Assembly: GCF_001612785.1 (NCBI RefSeq)
Contig: NZ_BDBC01000015.1
Location: forward strand, 216,572 to 280,571
Direction: 5' to 3'
From: Nocardia beijingensis NBRC 16342
GTDB lineage: Bacteria; Actinomycetota; Actinomycetes; Mycobacteriales; Mycobacteriaceae
DNA length: 64,000 nt
Below, in pieces: positions 34,901 through 46,900 of this stretch (position 1 is the stretch's first letter; every line of letters begins with the position of its first letter). The notes under the pieces are model-generated. The model saw only the letters and a list, made by a program, of their open reading frames with translations. It did not search any database and had not been told where the DNA came from. The position numbers and the translations under genes are program-made.

Positions 34901-37900
34901 TGCGTGCGGGCTCACAAGCCTGGGATCAGCTCAGCGACCACATGTTCGACTGGCCTGCCGACAAGATCGATGACGCGGGACTGGAACTGGCTGAACGGGT
35001 GACGACCACACTCGAAAACAGCGATGACGGTTCTGTCCGGGTAACTCTGGAGGAAAGCGGTGACCCTGGTGAACGCCTGCTGCACGTCACGGTCGGGGAT
35101 TCCAGTTTCGAAGTGCGGGAAGCACCTGAGCTGCCGCAATGGCTTGCCGATGCCATAGAACCGGTCCGGCACCTGCGCTTGAACGTTCCGGGGCAGCTGG
35201 CCATCGCGGTGCGGTATCGCGATATCCCGAAGATCGCCAGAGCCCTCGCTCCGCTCAACCATCTCGGTGCCCCGGCGGACGTCGCACAGGACGATATCGA
35301 CCGCGGATTGCGCCATCGGGCGCGAATCAACCGCGGGCGGCTGCACGCGTCGCTGCGCGATGTCATGGCCGAGCCCACTGTGTACCGTTCCGGCGACGCT
35401 GTGGTCGAACTCGAGATCTACCCTTTCTGGGACCAGGACTTCCGCAGTGGACTGAGTCAGCTGGACCTGACCGCGCGCAACGACCGGATGCTGCCACTCG
35501 ACGAATTCGTCGACGCGATCATCACCGCACTCGAGCAACGTCGGCAGGCGTTCGAGCCGCAGGACTCGGCGCCATCGGACGAGGCGAGCGAGAATGTGCC
35601 CGCACGGGAGGTGGAGAGGGGCACTACCGACGATGCCGAACGTCCGGCGAGCAGCGATGTGCCGGCGCAGGTACCACCGACCCCACGGCCGGAGGGTGCC
35701 GACGCCACAGCATGGCTGTCCGCGGTTCGCCGGTATTCGGGTCTGTCGCCGGGAGAACTCGATGAACTCGTAAGCGCGACACCGGGCACGTGGCAGGCGG
35801 CCGAGCTGGGCGAAACAGAGCTGGAAACAGCCCAGGTCCGGGCGTTGCTGCGCAGGCTACTACCCGACGGGTACACCATCTACCCGGCTCTGGCCGCGCA
35901 GTATCCGGGTCTCCTGTCGCGTTGGGGAAAGAAGATATATCCGGAAGGTTATGCACGGATCGGCGAATATGTTCGATTCCTTCGCGAGTCGAACGGTTTG
36001 ACGCAAGCACAACTGGCTGATCTGCTCGGAAAATCCAAGAGCACCATCGAAGTCTGGGAGCGCGGAACACGATCGCCCGGGAAGAAAATGGTCACCGCCA
36101 TGCTGGAGAAGCTGAGATTCACGCATGGCGTCACCGTGGACGAGATCACCGAGACCTTCGCGCACCTGCCCAGAGAAGTACCGATATTCCCGAACCCAGG
36201 TGTCGCCAGGTCGTTTGGCGAATACCTGAAGATCTTCCGGCGCCTGAACAACTTCCAGCCCGCGGACGCGGCGCGCGTTCTCGGATACTCGGCGGAAACG
36301 ATCCGATCGCACGAGTCCGGCGAGACGGCGCGCTCCGAAGAGCTCGAAATGCTCGCCGCCTACGACCGCGTGCTGCATCGCGCGGGCCCGTGGAACGATC
36401 TAGCCGAAGCGTGGGGATACGGCTACCGCATGAATCCCACGGGTGAGACCTTCCCCGTATCGGCCGACTACCGGACGGTGCACGAGTGGATCAAGGCGCT
36501 GCGACTGCATCAGCGCATGACCTTGGAACAGTTCGCGGAGCGGGTCGGCAGGAGCAGGCGAGGTCTCGTCTACGCGGAGAGCAGCAAAAAGCCGGGTCTG
36601 CGGTTCCTTCGACAACTCCGTGACACGTTGGGGATGCCGAACGACACGCTGGTCGCGGCTCTGCGGCTCTTCTACGCTCGCGACGACGCCGAGCCGATCG
36701 ACGAAACCGACGAATCCCTGTTCTGGGAGCTGATAGCCACCCCGGTCGGCTCGGCGGAAGAGGAGTCGGTCCGGAATCGGATCATGGAGCGCTACGCCTG
36801 GGTCGCACCGACAGCGACACGTTACTGGCGCATTCCGGACCAGCAGCGCGGAGATCTGGTTCAGATCGCCCACCTCGCCATTCTGCACGCTATGACGAAT
36901 TTCGTTCCGCCCACCGGTAATTTCGCTTCGTTCGCCGCCTCCCATGCGCGCTACGCGATGCTGAAAGCACTCTATGAATACCGATATCCCGGCATCATCG
37001 ATAGGGATACACGCGAGTTGCGAGCCAGGATAGACAAATACCGGGACGAACAGTACCGTGCAGACGCGGAATACCCCGATGATTTCGAGGTGGCGGAAGC
37101 ATTGGGAATAGATACGGCCGAGGTCACGAGAGTACGAGCACTGGCGGGGCGACCGACACAACTGGACGCTCCGGTTGGAACGGATTCGAAGAATGATCGA
37201 TACGATATCGCGGCCCCCGCGCAGGAACCTGGACCGGACACCGACCCGGAACCAGCTGAGTCCTCCTTCTCCGACGCGAGATTGACGGACGCGTGGAATT
37301 CTCTCGCCGAACTCCCCGAAGGAGATCTGGCACAGGAAATACTGAGGCTACAGTTCATCGATGACGCGGAATTATCGCTCGCCGAGGTGAGTGAAACTCT
37401 GCACATTCCACTGACCAAGGCTCAGCAACTCATGGCGACTGCCATGGAAAGGCTGCGGACGGCACTCCCCCCGTCCGCCGACCGAGCCGAAGCCGAGCAG
37501 GACGCGGACGACGACGAGAACACCCCCCGCTCCGACATTCCGGATCGACCCGAACGGTCCGGTGGCGGTGGACAGAACCCAGGCCCGACGGTCTCCTTCC
37601 AGGACGTCGATCCGTTCGGTCGCCCCGCCAGGAACCGACGGTTCGGGCGCCTGAGCGGACCCGATCCCCGAGTCTTCCATCACGACGAGAACGACCCGCT
37701 GGGCCGACCCTATGAGGCGGTACCGACTACCCTGCCCGCCGCGGAGGGCCGACCACCGGCCGACACGAGCGACGGCATCGCCCACTCGGATCTCTCACCA
37801 TCTGCCGCTACACCGGATCTCCTGAGCACTTCCTACCCAGAGCTCCGGAGCTGGGCGACCATGCTGTACGTCGAGGACGCGCAAGCCCTGCTCGACGATA

Positions 37901-40900
37901 CGCATGGCAGAGCAAAGGCTCATCTCGCGGCCTTCGAGAGCGGCGAGCCGCCATCGGCGGCGGAGATGATCGGCACGGCACGAGCATTGAACGCGCTCGT
38001 ATGGGAGCAGTTGCACCGATTCCTGGAAGACACTCACCCCGGACCGATCCGGGATTACCGGACGCTGTTCGAGATCGCACGAAACCTGGCGCCTCGGCTT
38101 GCGGAAGCCGGACAACTGTATGCCGCGTCGAGTGACGTGTTCAACGTCGCCGGCGCACTGGCCGCGAACGTTCCGAACGATACGCAGACGCTATGGGCGA
38201 ACCCTGGCGACGAAGTGAACTTCCTGCACAGCGTGCCGCAACATGTGGGGCGTATGGCGCACTACATGGAGCGCGCTTTGGCCGCCGTACCGTGGTCCGA
38301 AGAAAGCTCGTTACCCCCGGACGTCCGCCCCGACGTCGCGCACAGCGGTCCGCTCGCCGCCGCGATCGCCCAGATATCCGGGCTTACCCATCATTTCGAG
38401 ACTTTGCGGCAGAATTCCGGCACGGACTGGGCGGAGCACATCGACGGCTATCTGCTCGAGCGATTGGAAACCGGCTACGACTCAGATGTACTGAACGCGC
38501 TCCGGCTCCTGCCGTCGGAGGCAACGGCTTTCGCGGACGCGCAAGCCGGCGGAAATCAAGCCTTCGCCGCTGCGGCGGCAGCCTACTTGGCCGACCTGAC
38601 CACGGTGGCGAAGCATCATCTGACCCGCAGCCGGGACGCGTCACAGGCTTTTCAACTCCTGCACCGAGCAGCCGAAGCGTTCGCGGCGACGGCGGCCCGC
38701 CTGCCCGATTCGCAGGCCGCGGGCGATGCCGCCGAGACGATGCGGTCGCTGCATCAGCAGATCGCCGATCTGCGCCGGCAACTACAGCACTACGAGGGAG
38801 CGATCCTGATCCGTGGTCGCACCGTTGCCCATCTCGAAGGCGACCCGGCATTTACCGAGGCAGTCGGCCGACTCCTGAGCGAACTTCGAGCCATGGCCGC
38901 AAGGAGCGATGAGCCGCCTGTGCGCCGGACCTCTGAAGAAGCCGCGCCTACCGGGGGCGAGGCTTTGATCCAGCAGTTGCTGGCATCCGTCGATCCCGGA
39001 CTCCTGGACTCCATTCGCGAAGGCGTCGCGGCCGAACGTGACGCCGCCATCCTCGATACAGGCGTGGCCGCGGAACCCGCTGACGTCGCGCGCTTCCGGC
39101 GACTGGACGACATGCTCGGCCACCTCGACGAGTTACGTGCGGTACTCGGGCGAACAGAGGTGAACGTCGCACCGGACAGGTTCCGTCTACTCGTTCACCA
39201 TTTCCACGCCGCCGCGGAATGGATGACGGCGTTGCAGACCGCCGAGCATGCCACCACCGGACAGGTGCACTTCGACATCAATAGCCGGACGCGGCTCGCG
39301 GCGGAGGCGGCGGACCGCTATCGAGCGGCCGATACTCGAGTCGAGCAGGTCGTCGCCGCGTTGCGCGAGGCGTCGACAGCTGCCGAGCCGCAGCGCGGGT
39401 ATTTCGGCCTGCTGTCCACTGTCGACTCGGACTTGCTCCAGTTGGTACGCGAAGGCATCGCGGCCGAGTTCGATGCCGCCGTGGAGACCGACGCCGACAG
39501 CGCAGATAATCGAAAGCTGCGCGACATGCTCGGCCACCTCGACGAATTGGTGGCCGCGATGCGGCAGACCAATACGACGACCCCCCAGGAACGCCTCACG
39601 CTGCTGGTACACCACTTCAACGCCGCCAAGGAGTGGCTGGCAGCGTCGCTGGACGCGAAGAACGCTGCGAACCGGCAGATCTATCCGGATCTTCCTACCC
39701 AAATCCGAATGGCAACTGAAGCCGTGGACCGCTATCGAACAGCCGACGCCCGCGTCAGGCAGGTTCGAGCGGCATTGGGTCCACACGAGCGAAGCGATGT
39801 GGACGCCGGGCGTCGCGGCTCGACGGTGGAAAGTTCCGCGAATCCCGCCCGGACACCCGCCGCCGACCGGGAGAACGACTCACCGGCCGAGTTCGCGGCG
39901 CAGGACGGTCCACCGCAAACCGACATACCGCGGGAACGTCTGGCCGCGTATGTCCAGCTCCGGCGACTCCAGCCAGGCACACCCGAGCACGAGCGGTTGG
40001 CCGAGGACGTAGCCCGGCGCGACGCACTCGCCCACCGTTGGCTCTCCCTCGAACTGGCTGTGCTCGGAATGGAGCGGCAGGTCACCGTATCGGACCTCTC
40101 CCCCGGCACTGCGGCCGACCTCAACCGCCGCATCTATGATTTGCGCGCCGAAGTCGAGCGCGTCGGATGGGCGCTGGCCCCGAGGCACACCGGTCCAGCC
40201 GCTCTACGCGGGACACCGTTTCAGGAGCGGCCCGACGGAGGAATCGAGCCGGACGAGGCACGTCTGGCGTTCCAGGTGGTCAACGACCGCTACGGACGCC
40301 GAGTCATCACCATTCCCCCTGGGGTTCGGGAGAAGGAGAACACCCTTTCCCGGCGAGACATCGCGCGGGCGATCGGTGAGGCCAACCTGCATCAGCTCAC
40401 CTCTTTGGCGGACGCTTTCGACCTCGTCGACCAGATGCCCGGCAGGGCGACCGCGATCGTGCGGTTGCAGTTGGTCGGCAACAGCGATGCGGTGCTGGTA
40501 CTGACCAAAGACAGCGGCGGCCCTGTCATCGAGATCCGGCCCAGCCTGGCCAGGTTGACGGCGATCGACCGCGAAATGGACGCAGCCCGATATAGCTCGG
40601 TCATCCGCGAAGCCTGGGTCGCCCTGTTCGACGAGAAGGGCGTGCTGATACCGCCTCCGAATCCCAGCCCCGGCCCAGGCGTCGCCCCGGCGACCGGCCC
40701 GAGCGCGCCCGGGCAGAGGCGACCAGGAGGCGGCAGTCCCTCTCCGGGCCCGGTGGTGTCCTTCCAGGACGTCGATCCGTTCGCACCCGGGCGTCCCGCC
40801 CGCAAGCGTCACCGGACGTTGACCGGCGTGATCGGTCCGGACGGACTCGAGTGGGGCGTAGTCAATTACAAGAATCCCGTCACCGGCCAGCTCTCGGGAA

Positions 40901-43900
40901 TGGACGAACCCGAGGAACCAACCGGTGACTCACATCCTGACGGCGACAAGACCGCAGCACCGAACGCAGTCGAGCAGCCCGAAAGCACACCCGACACGAA
41001 CAATCAGCCGACTGCCGACAGTCGAGTGCCGGAGTTTCGCCGGCCGAGCGGCGAAGCGGTGGATCTCTTTCACCGGATTCTCGATGCCGAGCAAGCCGGC
41101 GATCCGCAGGCTGGGGACCTGCGAGCCGAGGCGCAACGGCTCATCCCCGATGACGGAGAGCGTGCTTACGCCGAGCGTTACGTCGGCAATGAGCGCAGGG
41201 CAGCGGCGTTGGCGGCGGAGTTGGGCATGACGCCGGATCAGCTCCGCACGCAGATGACAGAGGAGCTGCGGCGGGCGTTCAGTGGCGAGATCGTCATTCG
41301 TGTCAGAGCCATGACGCTGCTGAAGGTCATCGATAGCCGGCGATTCAAGACCGTCTTCGAGATGGTGGGCCGAAGCCTGATCACCCGAATACAATCGGAA
41401 CGCAGGGCGGAGTTCGAACGGGAACTGTTCGGATACGCGCTCGATCTCGCGGCGGAATCGCGGCCGGTGTACGCACGCGTCCGCACGACCCGTGGCTCGT
41501 GGGAGCGGGAAGGCGAGATGGCAAACGAGCACGGCGGCGTGGACGTCGTGCTGAAGTCCACCGTCGCGTCGAGGACTACGGCGAGCGTCGGCGATACCTG
41601 GGGGGTACTAGCCATCCCGAGCAGCGTCACCGATCCACGACCCGAATCATTCGCTGCTACGCCGAGCCAGCATGGCGAACTCGCCTATTTCGGGCTCGAA
41701 GGCATCGAACGCGACTACGCCGGGGAAAGGTTCCTTCGCAACAGTTACATCGAAGCCCAGATCCACGGCGGTGTCACGATCGCCGACATCGACCATGTGG
41801 TCTTCCATCGAGAGCCGCCGGACGAGCGACTACAGGCAGCCCTTGCCGAAGCGGGCATCCCCTGGTCGATGGCCTCCGCTTACTCCGGCAACTCGTCGGC
41901 GGCCGAGAGTGATACCGCCATTTCCGTAACTGGTGTCGCCAGGGACCAGCGATCGGATTCGCCAGGCGCCACGCCCTGGAGGCAAGCCACGACGTCCGAG
42001 CCGGTCCAGGGGTATCCGCGCGACGAAGTCGACCCGGAAGCCGGAGCGTTCGACAAGCCGAGAGGCGAAAAACAGCCAGGGCAGCCTCCTACGAACCGCG
42101 CGCCTACGCCGTGGAGCAGAAAACCGCCCGCCCCGCCTTCCACACAGGTGGATTCGCCTCCCTCCAATAGAAAGACACCCTGGCAACGAATCGAGTCGTC
42201 CGAAACCGACGCGGTGCGGAAACCGGGAATCGATACTTCTGAGCGTGACGCTTCCGCGGCCGGTGAAAGCAGTCCTGTCGCGGCCCGGCCCACCGGCTTG
42301 ATCGGGGGCGTTCCCGATCTGGTCAACCCCTTCGACGACCGCGGTGCGCCCTGGGATCGCGGCGGCCAGGCCCCCAGGCACAAACGAATAGAAAGGATCG
42401 CGGAACCACACGCCACCGGCGGCGGGTCGGCCCGCGGCGGCGAACAGAACGACCAAGGCGACCTACCCGAGCAGGTGGATGAAACACCTCATGCCGGACT
42501 GAGCGCTCGCCAGGCCGACATGCTCGACCTCATCGCCGAGGGCCGGAGCAGCCAAGAGATCGCGGAAGCGCTGGGCATTCCGCAGGATCGCGTCGGCCTC
42601 TTCGGCCGCCGCCTTCGGACTTACCTGAGCTATCAGCGCCGCGTCCGCGACGGACTCGCCGCCGCCTCCGCCACCCCAGCCGAAGTCGTCGGCTCCGAGC
42701 AGGCGCCGAGCACACGGACGGAGGGTGACCAGGGCACCGCCCCCGCCATCGAAGGCCCGCGATCGGCCTCTCCGACGTCCACGGAAGAACAGCGGTTCGT
42801 CGAGTGGTGCCGGACGCGACTCGCCGACGAGTCAGGACTACCGGGACAGGGCCTCGCCGACTATGCCGAGATGCACCACTTGGAAGCCACACAGGTGGAT
42901 CGCTGGCTTGCGCGCGCGGGCCTGGTCGAGAGCCGTCTCGGTGACCTGCCGGCCGGGCAGTTCCCACATCCGGGCGACGGCGACACCGCGGCTTGGCTGA
43001 AAGAGGTACGCCGGTATCTGGCGGTGCCACCTGAGCGGATGGACGAACTGCTGGGCGCACCATCCGGGACATGGCATGCGGGCGAGCAGGGGCGGACAGA
43101 ACTGGAGATCAGCTATCTTCGGTCATTGCTGCGCCGAGTGCCCGGGGCTCGGGACACTTACTATCCGGTAGCCCGGCTCTATCCCACCCTGCTCACCACG
43201 ATCGGGACGGCAGCCTATCCGGAGGGATATCGCGACGTAGCCGACTACATGCGGTTCTACCGCGAACACCTACAGCTGTCGCGAGCGCACTTCGCCGATC
43301 TCGTAGGCATGGGTTACGGCGCGGCCAAGCACTGGGAATCCGGAAAGGTAAAACCTTCGAGCCGTACCCTGTCGGCGTTGTCCGCGGTGCGGCATTTTCC
43401 GCACGGTGCGCGATACGACGAGCTCGCGGAGAACTTCACGTATCTGGCACGGGAGGAATTGGTCTTTCCGAATCCGAAAGTCGCCGATTCCTTGGGTGAG
43501 TATCTAAGGCATTTCAGGCGGCTGAACAATCTCACGATATCCGACGCCACGCGCATTTTCGGGCTCTCTTGGCCGACCATACGCAACCATGAGAACGGGT
43601 CACAGTCGCGCGATGAGATCGACATGCTGAAGACCTATGACCAAGTCCTGCACCGAGCAGGCAACTGGAATGATCTGGCCGAGGCATGGGGATACGGTTA
43701 CCGGATCGACCCAGGTGGGGAGAAGACGCCGGACCCGCTGGCCTACGATTCGGTGCACGAGTGGTTCAAGGCGATTCGGTTGCACTCTCGTTCCACTCAG
43801 GAAAGTCTGGGTGCGGCTGTCGGGCGATCGGAAACCTGGGTAGGCGACGTCGAAAACGCGCTCATCAGACCGAGCGTAGTTCAACTGCGACTACTCCGGG

Positions 43901-46900
43901 ACGCGCTGGACCTCTCGAACGAGACACTGGTGGCGGCGCTACGCCATTTCTACACGCGCTCGGGAAACAACGTCCCGGACGACGATTCCGAATTGTTCTG
44001 GAACCTCATCGCCACCCACCCCGGCTCCGAGGAGGAAAAAAGGCTTCGCAACCATATCATCGAAAAATATTCCTGGGTGGCACGTGCGGTGGCACGCCGT
44101 TGGTCCAGCTCACTGCCCGGTGAGCAAGTCGATGAACTGACGCAGCAAGCCGTTCTCGCGATAATGCGAACCACCACCAGATACATGCCACCGGGCTCGT
44201 TCGTTCGAGCCGCGTGGTCGTCAGCGCACCATGCCATGCGTCGCACCTACCACGAGCGGCTGTATCCGAACGTCGATACAGAAACGCGGAACCTGCTCAT
44301 CCGTGTGGATGGCTATATCAGAACACGCTATCGCGAAACCGCGATCCCGCCGAGCAATACCGAAATCGCCCGCGCACTCGACCTGAACCCACAGGAGGTC
44401 TCGCAGGCGCGTTCACTGCTCGGGCATCGCGCGATTTCCTTGGATCACCCGGCCGCCCCGGCGAACGCGACACTCCACCGGGACGCCGCCCTGCAGCCGG
44501 AATCGCGATTCGCCGACATGGGATTTCTGACCACAGTGCGGGAAGCGCTCTCGGACATGCCCGACCCAGAGCTCGCCGAGCGACTGGTTCTGCTGCACTT
44601 CACCGAAGAAGTGCCGCTCGACGAGCTGAGCACACAGCTTCGAATCACGCCGCACGTTGTCCAGGGCATCGTCGAGCAAGCCACTGAACGACTTCGAGAA
44701 GCATTCAGTAGCGGGCAATCAGGCGTCGGATCAACCGACCGATCGTCCACGCCGGGCGGAGGCCACCGAGCAGACGGTTCGGCTCCTGGCCCAGAAGTGA
44801 ACTTCCACGACATCATCGACGAACGCGCGGCGCTCGACCTGCCACCAGCGCGTCAGCACCGCCGGCCATTCGGCCACATGCGCGGACTTCCGGGACTCGA
44901 TCCCACACTTGCCTTCCACCACAACCCCGACAACGGCCGAGAGTGGGACGCACCCGAAAATGGCGCGGAGGTACCGCCGGCACCCGAGATCTCCAGCTCC
45001 CCGGAGGAGCAGCGGTTTCTGGAGTGGTACCGGAACCGGCTGGCCGATAGGCCGGGGCCACGGCAGGGACTTGCCGAGTATGTCGCGATGCACCACTTGG
45101 AAATGGGGCAGGTGCAGCGCTGGCTGGCCCGAGCGGGGCTCGATGCGGACGGTCGCGAACCGGCGACGATCGGACAGTTTCCGCAGCCGCAAGAAGGCGA
45201 CACGAGCGCGTGGTTGTCGGCTGCACGCCAGTACCTGGGAGTCACGCCGCGGCGAATGGACGAGCTGGTCGACGCGCCGCGAGGAACATGGGAAGGAGCC
45301 GAGCGCGGCGAAAGAGTATTGGACGTCGTACATGTCCGGGCCCTGCTGCGCCGAATTCCGGGTGCGCGGCAGACATACCGGGATATCGCGCGGCATTATC
45401 CCGAACTGCTTACGAAGCAGGGCAGGGCGGCATATCCAGAAGGCTATTCCGGCATCGGCGAATATATTCGTGTCCGTCGCGAACACAAAGAATGGACCAG
45501 ACCACAACTGGCCGATCTGATCAGCAGGCCGGTAGGCACGGTCAGGAATTGGGAGGACGGGAAGGCACTGCCTCCGAAAGAGGTCGTCGATGTCTTGGGC
45601 AACGATGCGCAACTGTTCGCTGATGTGACCTATGACGAATTGGCCGAGAATTTCTCACACCTGCCGAGGGAATCTCTGATCTTTCCGAGCCCGCGAGTCG
45701 GCGAATCATTCGGCGATTATCTCCGGCACTTCCGTCGCGTGAACAACCTGCAGCGGACGGACGCGGCCCGTATATTCGACATCTCCCGGCAAACTATCGG
45801 TTCGCATGAGGAAGGCATCACCGAGACCATCACGGAAGTCGCCATGGTAGCGATCTACCGACGTGTGCTGCATCGGGCGGGCACATGGAAGGAAATGGCC
45901 GATGCGTGGGGATTCAGCTCACAGATGGATCCAGCCGGAGAGACGATTCCCGCTCCGACCGACTATGCATCGGTGCAGGCCTGGCTGAAAGAATTTCGGC
46001 TCTACCACGGGATGACTCAGACAGAATTCGCCTCGCATTTCGGGAAAGAAAAGGAGTTCATCTCCGCTTTCGAACGAGGAAAGAACAGACCCGGCGTCGT
46101 TTTTCTTCGTGAGCTTCGAGACGCATTCGACCTGTCCAACGAAACGCTGGTGACGGTGTTGCGCCGCTTCTACTCGCACCCGGGCGTAGAGGCGCATGAC
46201 ACGGCCGTGGAACGATTGTTCTGGAAAATGATCGCAATGCGGCCGGGATCACCGGAAGAGCAGGAGGTGCGGAACCGCATCTTCGAACAGCATGCGTGGA
46301 TCGCGAATGCTGCGGCGACTCCATGGGCGATCTCCGCACAGCACCGGCGAGAACTCGTTCAGCGTGGTTACGAGGCGATTCTCGTCGCCACACGAAACTT
46401 CGTCCCTCCTGGCGAGTTCGTCCCTGCTGCTTGGGCGTCCGCCCGCTACGCGATGCTGAGAGCCCACTTCGAACACCGGTATCCGAACGTCGACGGCACG
46501 ACGCGGAAACTTCTCATCACCGTCGGTTCGTACCTCAACAGGCGGCTCGGTGATACCGGGGCTTGGCCCGACAATGCCGAGATCGGACAGGCCCTGGGCC
46601 TGAAGCCATCCGAAGTCACCGAGGCGCGAGTGCTGCTCGCGCAGCAGACCACATCATTGAATGCTTCGCTCGTCGACGCGCCTGATGCAGGTCAGCGCGA
46701 TGTCGCTACCCCGCCCGCCCCGGCTTCCCCGGAGACCGAGCTGCCTGAGGCGATGCAAACGGCCATACGAGCGGCTCTATCCGATCTGCGCGAGCCGGAA
46801 CTGGCCGGCGACGTCGTCCTGCATCACTTCATCGAAGGCCTCCCATTGGAGGACGTGAGCACACTTCTGTCGATCTCACGCGAAGAGGCCGTGCGGCTGG

